Shown here: positions 41,525-48,265 of the stretch, piece by piece | How positions within the stretch are numbered: the stretch's first letter is position 1 | How the letters are laid out: each line of letters begins with the position of its first letter | Source: Thermodesulfovibrio thiophilus DSM 17215 | GTDB lineage: Bacteria > Nitrospirota > Thermodesulfovibrionia > Thermodesulfovibrionales > Thermodesulfovibrionaceae | Assembly (NCBI RefSeq): GCF_000423865.1 | Contig: NZ_AUIU01000001.1 | Location: 1-48,265 of the forward strand | DNA length: 48,265 nt | Direction of reading: 5' to 3' | Program-made: the position numbers and the translations under genes | The notes under the pieces: model-generated | Database searches by the model: none | Told to the model about the DNA's origin: nothing | Seen by the model: only the letters and a program-made list of their open reading frames with translations

Positions 41525-42622
41525 CTATCTTTCCCTCTTGCCTTCTATAAACTCCTCCACCATATTTCTTGCTTCCTCGTCTGGATACTGAGTAAGTGGA
41601 TGTTTCATAAAATATGCTGACGGAGAAATAAGTAATCCGCCCACTCCTCTATCACGTGCTAATTTACAACATCTTATTGCATCTATAACTACACCTGCAC
41701 TATTAGGTGAATCCTCTACACTTAACCTTAACTCAAGATTGATTGGGATATTGCCAAAAATTTCGCCCTCAATTCTTAAAAAACATATCTTGTTATCATT
41801 TAACCAAGGAATATAATCAGATGGACCAATATGAACATGATCAGCTGTAATATTATGACAGATCTGACTTGTAACTGCTTCTGTTTTTGAAATCTTTTTT
41901 GAAGCAAGTCTACTGCGATTTAACATATTCAGAAAATCTGTATTGCCTCCAACATTTAACTGATAAGTATTTGTTATTTTTACCCCTCTGTCCATACATA
42001 GCTTTGTTATCGCTCTGTGAACAATAGTTGCTCCAATCTGACTTTTTACATCATCTCCTACTATAGGTACATTTTTCTCTTCGAATTTTTTAATCCATTC
42101 ATTATTTGATGCAATAAATACAGGAATACAGTTAATAAACGCAACATGAGCATCAAGAGCTGCCTGTGCATAATATTTTGTTGCCTCTTCTGAACCAACT
42201 GGAAGATAACTAACCATTACGTCAGCACAGGCTTCTTTGAGAACTTTTACCACATCTACAGGCTCTATCTTTGCCGGGATAAATCTTTTGTCATCAGGAT
42301 AATCTTTCATATGATCAGCAACTCCGTCAAGTACAGGTCCCATAGAAACCTTAACAGGTATATCTGGCAAATCAGGATAAAATATTTGTGTACAATTTGG
42401 TTTTGCAAAAATAGCTTCACGAATTGGTTTATTTACTTTTCTTTCATCTATGTCAAAAGCTGCCACAATCTCTATGTCTCCTGGGAAATATCCTCCAAGA
42501 TTAAAATGCATTAACCCAGGAACATGGTCTATAACACCATGCTTTTTATAGTATTCAATTCCCTGGATAAGAGCACTGGCACAATTTCCAACACCAACAA
42601 CTGCAAGTTTTATTTTACCCAT
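41525..42622 (-). CDS. ino1: Inositol-3-phosphate (myo-inositol-1-phosphate) synthase
   Basis: This enzyme cyclises glucose 6-phosphate to myo-inositol phosphate with NAD. The 365-residue protein has the short prokaryotic form with GVGNCASALIQGIEYYKKHG (~10-29), similar to actinobacterial Ino1, then VGDDVKSQIGATIVHRAI (~188-205), NVGGNTDFLNM and LRLSVEDSPNSAGVVIDAIR. All are standard. AAGGAG precedes the ATG, and a near-consensus promoter lies upstream. It heads a minus-strand run with a CDP-alcohol phosphotransferase directly downstream. Confidence 0.94.
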   Translation of the reverse strand: MGKIKLAVVGVGNCASALIQGIEYYKKHGVIDHVPGLMHFNLGGYFPGDIEIVAAFDIDERKVNKPIREAIFAKPNCTQIFYPDLPDIPVKVSMGPVLDGVADHMKDYPDDKRFIPAKIEPVDVVKVLKEACADVMVSYLPVGSEEATKYYAQAALDAHVAFINCIPVFIASNNEWIKKFEEKNVPIVGDDVKSQIGATIVHRAITKLCMDRGVKITNTYQLNVGGNTDFLNMLNRSRLASKKISKTEAVTSQICHNITADHVHIGPSDYIPWLNDNKICFLRIEGEIFGNIPINLELRLSVEDSPNSAGVVIDAIRCCKLARDRGVGGLLISPSAYFMKHPLTQYPDEEARNMVEEFIEGKRER

Positions 42623-42664
42623 TCAAAGCTCCTTTATTTTAAATCTAAAATGATAAAACAAAAT

Positions 42665-42694
42665 TTTATAAACTAATATATGCCTTTATGTCAA
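42665..42694 (-). promoter_or_regulatory. Strong sigma-70-type promoter of ino1
   Basis: On the minus strand a perfect -35 TTGACA (42694-42689), 18 bp, then TATAAA (42670-42665). The leader is about 35 nt and carries AAGGAG. It lies back to back with the xerC promoter. Confidence 0.65.
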
Positions 42695-42705
42695 GCTTGA
42701 AAGTG

Positions 42706-42735
42706 TTGATTTAATTTATTATTGAATTTTACAAT
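42706..42735 (+). promoter_or_regulatory. Promoter of xerC-hslVU, nearly leaderless
   Basis: TTGATT (42706-42711), 18 bp, then TACAAT (42730-42735). The GTG start at 42747 lies 11 nt after the -10 box, giving a predicted leader of only ~4 nt and no room for a ribosome binding site. Confidence 0.5.
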
Positions 42736-42746
42736 ATTTCTTAAGC

Positions 42747-43649
42747 GTGAGCAAAATTAAAAGTTATATAAACGATTTTTTAAATTATATAAGCCTGCAA
42801 AAAGGCGATTCACCTCATACGTTAAGAGCCTATAGAAGTGATCTTGAGGAATTTTTCAATTTTGTAAAAGTAGAGCCAGAAAAAGTTGAACCTATACTGA
42901 TTAGAGGTTTTCTATCAGAACAGTTACTTAAAGGTAAAACAAAAACCACTGTTGCAAGAAAACTTTCCACATTGAGGTCATTTTTTTTGTATCTTTATTC
43001 AGAGGGAATCATAGACATAAATCCAGCAAGAGTTGTCTCATCAGTAAAAATAAAGAGAGCCTTGCCTAAATTTCTTACTGTAGATGATGCTTTCAGACTT
43101 GTAGAGTCTCCATCTGAAGATAAATTCAGTGCTTATCGAGATAGAGCTATTCTTGAAATTCTTTATGGCAGCGGTATAAGAGTAAGCGAGCTATGTGGAT
43201 TAAATTTAGATGATTTAGATTTAAAGGAAGAATTAATAAAAGTGCGTGGCAAGGGGAATAAAGAAAGGATAGTGCCTATTGGAAATAAAGCCAAAGAAAT
43301 CCTGAAAAAGTATTTAGCAATAAGACAGATATTGCGGATTAAGAAAAAACTTGTAGTGGATGAAACCCCTCTATTTATAAATAATAGAGGTAACAGGCTA
43401 TCCACCAGACATGTAAGAAGAATTATAGACAAACATGCAAGAGCTATTGGATTGATTGAAAAAATCTCTCCTCATGTTTTACGACACACATTTGCAAGCC
43501 ATCTTCTTATGGAAGGTGCTGACTTAAGGGTAATTCAGGAATTACTCGGACATTCGTCTCTCTCAACAACTCAGATTTATACCCATGTAGATTTAAAGCA
43601 TTTAATAGAAGTTTATGATAGATCACATCCGCTCTCAAAGGAGGACTAA
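42747..43649 (+). CDS. xerC: Tyrosine recombinase XerC/XerD type
   Basis: Xer recombinases resolve chromosome dimers at dif. The 300-residue protein has a SAM-like core-binding N-terminal domain (~1-95) and the catalytic domain with R145, K169, H242, R245, H268 and nucleophile Y277. Length and motifs fit XerC/XerD rather than a phage integrase. It starts at GTG. It directly precedes hslV-hslU, as in the codV-clpQ-clpY order of Firmicutes, which supports the housekeeping role. Confidence 0.92.
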   Translation: MSKIKSYINDFLNYISLQKGDSPHTLRAYRSDLEEFFNFVKVEPEKVEPILIRGFLSEQLLKGKTKTTVARKLSTLRSFFLYLYSEGIIDINPARVVSSVKIKRALPKFLTVDDAFRLVESPSEDKFSAYRDRAILEILYGSGIRVSELCGLNLDDLDLKEELIKVRGKGNKERIVPIGNKAKEILKKYLAIRQILRIKKKLVVDETPLFINNRGNRLSTRHVRRIIDKHARAIGLIEKISPHVLRHTFASHLLMEGADLRVIQELLGHSSLSTTQIYTHVDLKHLIEVYDRSHPLSKED

Positions 43650-44183
43650 ATGGAGTTTCATGGAACAACTGTATTATGTGTAAGAAGAGACAACTCAGTT
43701 ATAATGGCATCTGATGGACAGGTTACAATGGGCAATACTGTGCTTAAACACAATGCAAAAAAAATAAGAAGACTTTATAATGGGCAGGTACTCACAGGCT
43801 TTGCTGGTTCCACAGCCGATGCTTTTACGCTGTTTGAGAGATTTGAGGGAAAACTGGACTCTTATAAGGGAAATCTGTTAAGAGCAGCAGTTGAACTTGC
43901 CAAGGAATGGAGAACAGATAAAATCCTGAGAAGACTTGAAGCATTACTTATCGTTGCGGATAAAGAACATATATTAATTATTTCGGGAAATGGTGACGTC
44001 ATTGAACCAGAAGATGAGATAGCTGCAATTGGTTCAGGAGGCCCTTTTGCCTATGCAGCAGCAAAAGCGTTGTATGAAAATACCATGCTAAGTGCAAAAG
44101 AAATAACCACAAAGGCAATGGACATAGCATCAAAAATATGCATTTATACAAACAATATTATAGTTGTGGAGGAGTTAAACTAA
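43650..44183 (+). CDS. hslV: ATP-dependent protease subunit HslV (ClpQ)
   Basis: HslV is the proteasome-like peptidase of the HslUV complex. The 177-residue protein starts [14 protein letters not shown], where the threonine pair at 6-7 provides the mature N-terminal nucleophile after propeptide removal. [20 protein letters not shown] and [17 protein letters not shown] are typical. GGAGG lies just before the ATG at the end of xerC. It overlaps hslU by one base. Confidence 0.96.
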   Translation: MEFHGTTVLCVRRDNSVIMASDGQVTMGNTVLKHNAKKIRRLYNGQVLTGFAGSTADAFTLFERFEGKLDSYKGNLLRAAVELAKEWRTDKILRRLEALLIVADKEHILIISGNGDVIEPEDEIAAIGSGGPFAYAAAKALYENTMLSAKEITTKAMDIASKICIYTNNIIVVEELN

Positions 44184-45520
44184 TGGAAAATCTTACACCT
44201 AAAAAGATAGTTGAAGAACTGGATAAATTCATAATAGGACAGGAACAGGCAAAAAAAGCTGTTGCAATTGCTTTGAGAAACAGATATCGCAGACAGTTAC
44301 TTCCCAAAGAGTTACGTGATGAAGTTTTACCAAAGAATATTCTGATGATAGGCCCAACAGGAGTTGGTAAAACAGAGATTGCAAGAAGGCTTGCAAGACT
44401 TGTTAATGCTCCTTTTGTAAAAGTTGAAGCATCAAAATTCACAGAGGTTGGTTATGTTGGAAGAGATGTTGAATCAATAATCAGAGATATTACGGAGATA
44501 GCTATGAATATGATTAAGCAAGAACATACTAAAAGAGTTCAGGAAAAAGCAAAACAGATGGCAGAAGAAAGAGTCCTGGATATCTTATTACCTCAGCCAG
44601 GATACAGTAAAGAATCGGATGTCACAGAAGAAAAATCAAGCTATAAAGAAACGAGAGAAAAATTAAGAAAACAACTCAGAGAAGGAGTTCTTGATGATAG
44701 ATATATTGAAGTTGATTTAAAGGAAAAGGTTGTGCCGTTTGGCATAATCTCAAATGTTGCAATGGAGGAGATTGAGATTAATCTTAAAGAGATGCTTGGA
44801 AGCTTTCTTCCTGAAAAGGTTAAAAGGAAAAAAGTAAAGATTTCAGAGGCTCTTACTCTATTCACTCAGGAAGAGGCAGGAAAGTTGATTGATATGGAAA
44901 AAGTTACAAAGGAAGCAATTGAAAGGGTTGAACAGACTGGTATTGTTTTTATAGATGAAATTGATAAAATTGCTTCTCGTGGCAGTTCCTACGGTCCTGA
45001 TGTATCTCGTGAAGGTGTGCAAAGGGATTTACTGCCAATTGTAGAAGGTTCAACTGTTACAACAAAATATGGCCCTGTAAGAACTGACCATATTTTATTT
45101 ATTGCCGCAGGCGCTTTTCATATTGCAAAACCAAGTGATCTGGTGCCAGAGCTTCAGGGAAGATTTCCTATAAGAGTGGAGTTAAGTTCGCTTGGCAAAG
45201 AAGAATTTATAAGAATTCTTACAGAACCTGATAATGCTCTTATAAAACAATATATTGCTCTTTTAGCTACAGAAGGCGTAGAGATTGAATTCACCCCTGA
45301 TGCTATTGCAGAGATAGCAGAGATTTCTCAGGAAGTAAATGAAAAGACAGAAAATATCGGTGCCAGAAGGCTTCATACTGTTATGGAGAAACTTCTGGAG
45401 GATATTTCATTCAATGCTTCGGATTTAAAAGGACAGAAAATTATTATTGATGCCAGGATGGTAAGAGATAAACTTAATGAAATTCTTAAAAGTGAAGATC
45501 TCAGCAGATATATTCTTTAA
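44183..45520 (+). CDS. hslU: ATPase subunit HslU (ClpY)
   Basis: HslU is the AAA+ unfoldase of HslUV. I use ATG 44183 ([16 protein letters not shown]), with GGAGG upstream and a TAATG junction to hslV, giving 445 residues; a frame from 44138 adds an atypical stretch inside hslV. Walker [15 protein letters not shown] is near 57-70, an intermediate I domain spans ~110-240, the Walker B region is FIDEIDKIA near 258, and sensor-2 [15 protein letters not shown] lies near 400. It ends in LSRYIL, the tail that docks into HslV. Confidence 0.96.
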   Translation: MENLTPKKIVEELDKFIIGQEQAKKAVAIALRNRYRRQLLPKELRDEVLPKNILMIGPTGVGKTEIARRLARLVNAPFVKVEASKFTEVGYVGRDVESIIRDITEIAMNMIKQEHTKRVQEKAKQMAEERVLDILLPQPGYSKESDVTEEKSSYKETREKLRKQLREGVLDDRYIEVDLKEKVVPFGIISNVAMEEIEINLKEMLGSFLPEKVKRKKVKISEALTLFTQEEAGKLIDMEKVTKEAIERVEQTGIVFIDEIDKIASRGSSYGPDVSREGVQRDLLPIVEGSTVTTKYGPVRTDHILFIAAGAFHIAKPSDLVPELQGRFPIRVELSSLGKEEFIRILTEPDNALIKQYIALLATEGVEIEFTPDAIAEIAEISQEVNEKTENIGARRLHTVMEKLLEDISFNASDLKGQKIIIDARMVRDKLNEILKSEDLSRYIL

Positions 45521-46190
45521 AATTAAGACCATATTTTTGGTGATTTCTGTTTCACTGATGTTTTCATGTGCTCCACAAAGGCCTCCTTCTATTGAATATA
45601 TTCCAGAGGGTGCGAAAAGAGGTATTGCATCATGGTATGGCCCTGATTTTCATGGAAAGCCAACAGCATCAGGAGAAATATACAACATGTATGACTACAC
45701 ATGTGCGCACAAAGAATATCCATTCGGGACAAAATTAAGAGTTGTTAATCTAAACAATAATAAAGACGTTGTATGCACTGTAAATGACAGAGGCCCTTTT
45801 ATTCCTGGAAGAGACATTGATTTGTCTTATGCTGCAGCAAAAAAGATTGGTTTAATAGGTCCTGGAGTTACAGAAGTTTTAATGGACCCTGTTGGAAGAG
45901 AATCCAGGTATGTAAAATATGTAAAATATAGTCCTCTTTCAGGTCCTGCAACAATTCAGGTTGGTGCTTTCAAAGAAATTGACAATGCTTTGAGACTCAA
46001 ACAGGCATTAAGCCTCAGATATGGTAATGTTTATATATACAAAGCAAATGTTAAGGGTGAAATATTCTACAGAGTACGGGTTGGCAAGTTTTCAAACTAC
46101 GATGAAGCATATAATATAGCTAAAGAGATGGGGAAAGAAGGTTATAAAGCAATAATTACCAAATTTGAAGGAGTAAACGATGAAATTTAA
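45477..46190 (+). CDS. rlpA: RlpA-like septal lipoprotein with SPOR domain
   Basis: RlpA is a lipoprotein lytic transglycosylase or peptidoglycan binder at division sites. The 237-residue protein has a signal with lipobox LMFSC (C31), a double-psi beta-barrel (~50-135) with [19 protein letters not shown] and [16 protein letters not shown], and a C-terminal SPOR domain (~158-232). The start is ATG 45477, 44 nt inside hslU; GTG 45492 would give a shorter signal and is an alternative. It overlaps the next gene by 11 nt. Confidence 0.93.
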   Translation: MKFLKVKISADIFFKIKTIFLVISVSLMFSCAPQRPPSIEYIPEGAKRGIASWYGPDFHGKPTASGEIYNMYDYTCAHKEYPFGTKLRVVNLNNNKDVVCTVNDRGPFIPGRDIDLSYAAAKKIGLIGPGVTEVLMDPVGRESRYVKYVKYSPLSGPATIQVGAFKEIDNALRLKQALSLRYGNVYIYKANVKGEIFYRVRVGKFSNYDEAYNIAKEMGKEGYKAIITKFEGVNDEI

Positions 46191-46761
46191 CGATGTAGTA
46201 CTTTTTCACGGACATAGCTGCCCAGGACTTGCTTTAGGATATAGAGCTGCAATGGCTGCATTAGAGGAGCTTTCCTTAAAACACAGTGAAGATGAAGAGA
46301 TTGTATGCATTGTAGAGAATGATTCATGCGCAGTTGACGCAGTACAGGTAATTACTGGATGCACGTTTGGAAAGGGTAACCTGATATTTAAAGACTATGG
46401 AAAGCAGGTTTATACATTCATTGACAGAAAAGCAGGCAGAGCTATAAGAATCTCGGTTGATTTTGATTATAAAGAAACAGAGGAAGAAAAAGCACTATGG
46501 CAGAGATTTGTGAAAGGTGACAGGTCATCAGAGGTTACAAATTTTATAAATCGCAGAAAAACAGAAAAAATAAATCGTATTCTTGAAGCACCGAAAAATG
46601 AGATTTTAAAAATAACATATCCTGCTATTATTCCTCCAAAAGAAGCAAGGGTATTTAAGAGTGTAAGATGCCAGTACTGCGGAGAAAAAGTTGCAGAGGC
46701 GAAAGCAAGATTACTGAATGGAAATATTTTATGTATTCCATGTTTTGAGAATTCATTATGA
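46180..46761 (+). CDS. FmdE-family protein with C-terminal zinc ribbon
   Basis: The 193-residue protein starts with the FmdE motif VLFHGHSCPGLALGYRAA (H12, C14) and ENDSCAVDAVQVITGCTFGKGNL, then ends in a two-CxxC zinc finger (CQYCGE...CIPC). FmdE was named from the formylmethanofuran dehydrogenase operon of methanogens, but stand-alone copies are common in anaerobes, where they are thought to bind metal or have a molybdenum/tungsten-enzyme link. Function here is unknown. It lies between rlpA and the methyltransferase, overlapping both. Confidence 0.85.
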   Translation: MKFNDVVLFHGHSCPGLALGYRAAMAALEELSLKHSEDEEIVCIVENDSCAVDAVQVITGCTFGKGNLIFKDYGKQVYTFIDRKAGRAIRISVDFDYKETEEEKALWQRFVKGDRSSEVTNFINRRKTEKINRILEAPKNEILKITYPAIIPPKEARVFKSVRCQYCGEKVAEAKARLLNGNILCIPCFENSL

Positions 46762-47930
46762 ACGTTGTGGAACTTACTCTTACTGGAATAGCTCATCTCG
46801 GAGAAGCCATTGGAAAACATAATGGTAAAATTGTTTTTGTTCCATATGCAATACCTGGAGAAACTGTTAAAGCCAGAATCATAAAAGATGAAGGAGACTA
46901 CTTTCGAGCGGAATTAGTTGAAGTGATAAGTCCTTCGTTTTTTAGAGAAATTCCTCAGTGTAAAATTTTTGGAATATGCGGAGGTTGTAGTTTCCAGCAT
47001 ATTGCATACAGCTATCAGACAAAACTCAAAGAAATAGTTTTAATGGAACAGTTGAAAAGGATTGGAGGATTTGAAAATCCGGAAGATTTTACAGAAATTA
47101 CAATTAAAGCGGACAATCCTTATAACTACCGTAACAGGGCAGACTTTTCTATAAACACACAAAAGCTTTTAGGCTTTAAAATAAGAGGTTCGCACAAATT
47201 TATCAATGTTGAATACTGCCATATAATGCATGATAGTATAAACAGGATTCTTTCAATTATACAGAGAAAATCGCCAAAAAGAAAAACTCACAATATTACA
47301 ATAAGATACGGGATAAATACCGGACAGTTGCTTGTTCAACCTGAAATTAATACAGAGGAAATAGAAACAGGGCAGAAATTTTATTTTGAAAAAATTCTTG
47401 ACAGAGAATTCATGATCTCAGCACCATCTTTTTTTCAGGTAAATACTTACCAGGCTCAGAAATTAATTGAAGTTGTATTAAGCTATATCAATCCAGCAGA
47501 CAGAATAATTATAGATGCATACGCAGGTGTGGGAACATTTACGGTATTTCTTGCTGAAAGGGCTGAGAGAGTGATTGCCATAGAAGAGAGTCGCTCAGCT
47601 TTTAAGGATGCGCAGGTAAACATAAAAAAATTTGATAACATATCCTATCTATGTAAAAAAACCGAAGAGGCATTGTTTGAGCCTAATATTAATGGAAATG
47701 TTATAGTGATTGATCCTCCAAGAGTTGGATGTATGAAAGAAGTGCTTGAGGCAATTGCGCAAAAGCAAATTAAAAAAGTTATCTACGTATCCTGTGAGCC
47801 TTCAACTTTGGCAAGAGATTTGAAATATTTAAAAGAGAAAGGTTATAGACTTGTGGAAGTTCAACCTGTTGATATGTTTCCTCAGACATACCACATTGAA
47901 AATGTTGCTTTAATGCAACTTGAAAAATAA
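46758..47930 (+). CDS. 23S rRNA (uracil-5-)-methyltransferase RlmD/RumA type
   Basis: The 390-residue SAM-dependent enzyme has an N-terminal TRAM domain (~1-58), an iron-sulfur cluster site with CKIFGICGGC (three cysteines near 68-77, a fourth further on), the SAM motif DAYAGVGTFTVFLAERA (~254-270), DPPRVGCMKEVLEAI (~322) and the catalytic cysteine in YVSCEPSTLARDLKYL (~345). It methylates uracil C5 in 23S rRNA or possibly tRNA; RlmD, RlmCD and TrmA-like specificity cannot be told apart here. It overlaps the FmdE gene by 4 nt. Confidence 0.92.
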   Translation: MNVVELTLTGIAHLGEAIGKHNGKIVFVPYAIPGETVKARIIKDEGDYFRAELVEVISPSFFREIPQCKIFGICGGCSFQHIAYSYQTKLKEIVLMEQLKRIGGFENPEDFTEITIKADNPYNYRNRADFSINTQKLLGFKIRGSHKFINVEYCHIMHDSINRILSIIQRKSPKRKTHNITIRYGINTGQLLVQPEINTEEIETGQKFYFEKILDREFMISAPSFFQVNTYQAQKLIEVVLSYINPADRIIIDAYAGVGTFTVFLAERAERVIAIEESRSAFKDAQVNIKKFDNISYLCKKTEEALFEPNINGNVIVIDPPRVGCMKEVLEAIAQKQIKKVIYVSCEPSTLARDLKYLKEKGYRLVEVQPVDMFPQTYHIENVALMQLEK

Positions 47931-47942
47931 AGGAGGACAGTT

Positions 47943-48265
47943 ATGGCAGTGAAAATCAGTTTAAATGAATTACCAATGCAGCCTCATCAAAAATTCAGTG
48001 GAGTGAAGGTAGGTTATGTAATTACAAAAGAAAAACATCCTGAATTAAGTATCATTATAATGGAACTTGATCCTGGTGTTGAAATACCTTTACATACTCA
48101 TGAAAAGGAAGTAGACAGCATATTTATAGTTGAGGGTGAAGGTGAAATATATATAGAAAACAACTGGCAAATAGTTAAAAAAGGTGATATTATAGCCATA
48201 GGAGCTAAAGAACTTCATGGATTAAAGGCAAAAGGACAGACACCTCTAAAATGTTATGTTGTCCA
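47943..48265 (+). CDS. Cupin-domain protein (partial, cut by window end)
   Basis: 107 codons are present and the frame is open at the right edge. The cupin core is clear: motif 1 PLHTHEKEVDSIFIVEGEGE (~61-80) with two metal-binding histidines and a glutamate, and motif 2 GDIIAIGAKELHGLKA. Small cupins of this kind bind a metal and have varied functions; no substrate is predictable. AGGAGG precedes ATG 47943, 12 nt after the methyltransferase, so it is in the same operon. Confidence 0.85.
   Translation, partial: MAVKISLNELPMQPHQKFSGVKVGYVITKEKHPELSIIIMELDPGVEIPLHTHEKEVDSIFIVEGEGEIYIENNWQIVKKGDIIAIGAKELHGLKAKGQTPLKCYVV

Noticed and set aside
41020-41550. 176-codon open frame on the plus strand opposite the CDP-alcohol phosphotransferase
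   Set aside because: The minus-strand frame carries the full catalytic motif; this one has no motif and no ribosome binding site.

Overview
The window is AT-rich (roughly one third G+C by eye), densely packed chromosomal DNA from a Gram-negative bacterium. It carries LPS-core kinases, a type IV pilus secretin, outer-membrane-type lipoproteins and RlpA. Three things point to an anaerobic thermophile of the Nitrospirota, most likely a Thermodesulfovibrio relative: indolepyruvate:ferredoxin oxidoreductase with PaaK/ACT partners, a lactate permease, and hydrogenase maturation factors HypA/HypB together with a DUF4390-NtrY-NtrX module. This assignment rests on gene content and composition, not on a marker-gene tree.

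Layout. 1-462: an IS1380-type transposase, cut by the window edge, sits in what was pilM; only the last ~50 codons of pilM remain. 459-4090: pilN-pilO-pilP-pilQ. 4153-5621: a small two-component pair. 5816-11416: an aryl-acid/aryl-pyruvate module in which iorA runs toward an opposing operon iorB-paaK-ACT-paaK-ACT. 11673-15896: LPS core genes (two WaaP-like kinases around a glycosyltransferase, then an opposing GT39/ArnT-like membrane transferase). 15994-19602: an NrpR-like regulator followed by a large DHH-CBS-CBS-nucleotidyltransferase fusion. A lactate permease diverges from the regulator. 21420-24142: radA-lipoprotein-rsmA. 24219-25113: a sigma-54-type promoter driving a ZraP-like periplasmic protein, with an OB-fold-like secreted protein after the terminator. 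25123-32746 (minus strand): cheW; epimerase-uspA; der; and DUF4390-ntrY-ntrX. 32832-36969: an alanine-rich lipoprotein, a TauE-type permease, a cell-wall amidase, a GerMN protein, murI and rph. 37078-38765: rpiB-glyA. 38759-42622 (minus strand): ino1, a CDP-alcohol phosphotransferase, DUF948, YtxH, hypA, hypB and tadA. 42747-48265: xerC-hslV-hslU, rlpA, an FmdE-like protein, an RlmD-like methyltransferase and a cupin cut by the window end.

Most genes are core functions, tightly packed with 1-50 nt overlaps, and I see no unmistakably new multi-gene system. The best second-look signals are: (a) several operon-leading genes (iorB, radA, DUF4390, rpiB, nearly xerC) with no Shine-Dalgarno and a -10 box 6-7 nt before the start codon, which suggests leaderless mRNAs; (b) phased TTTGCAAA palindromes upstream of a -24/-12 promoter at the ZraP-like gene; (c) an IorA without its usual C-terminal ferredoxin domain, facing away from IorB, with a doubled PaaK-ACT unit between; (d) an inositol-phosphate synthase next to a CDP-alcohol phosphotransferase, predicting inositol phospholipids; (e) an NrpR-like regulator divergent from a lactate permease with a perfect palindrome between them.
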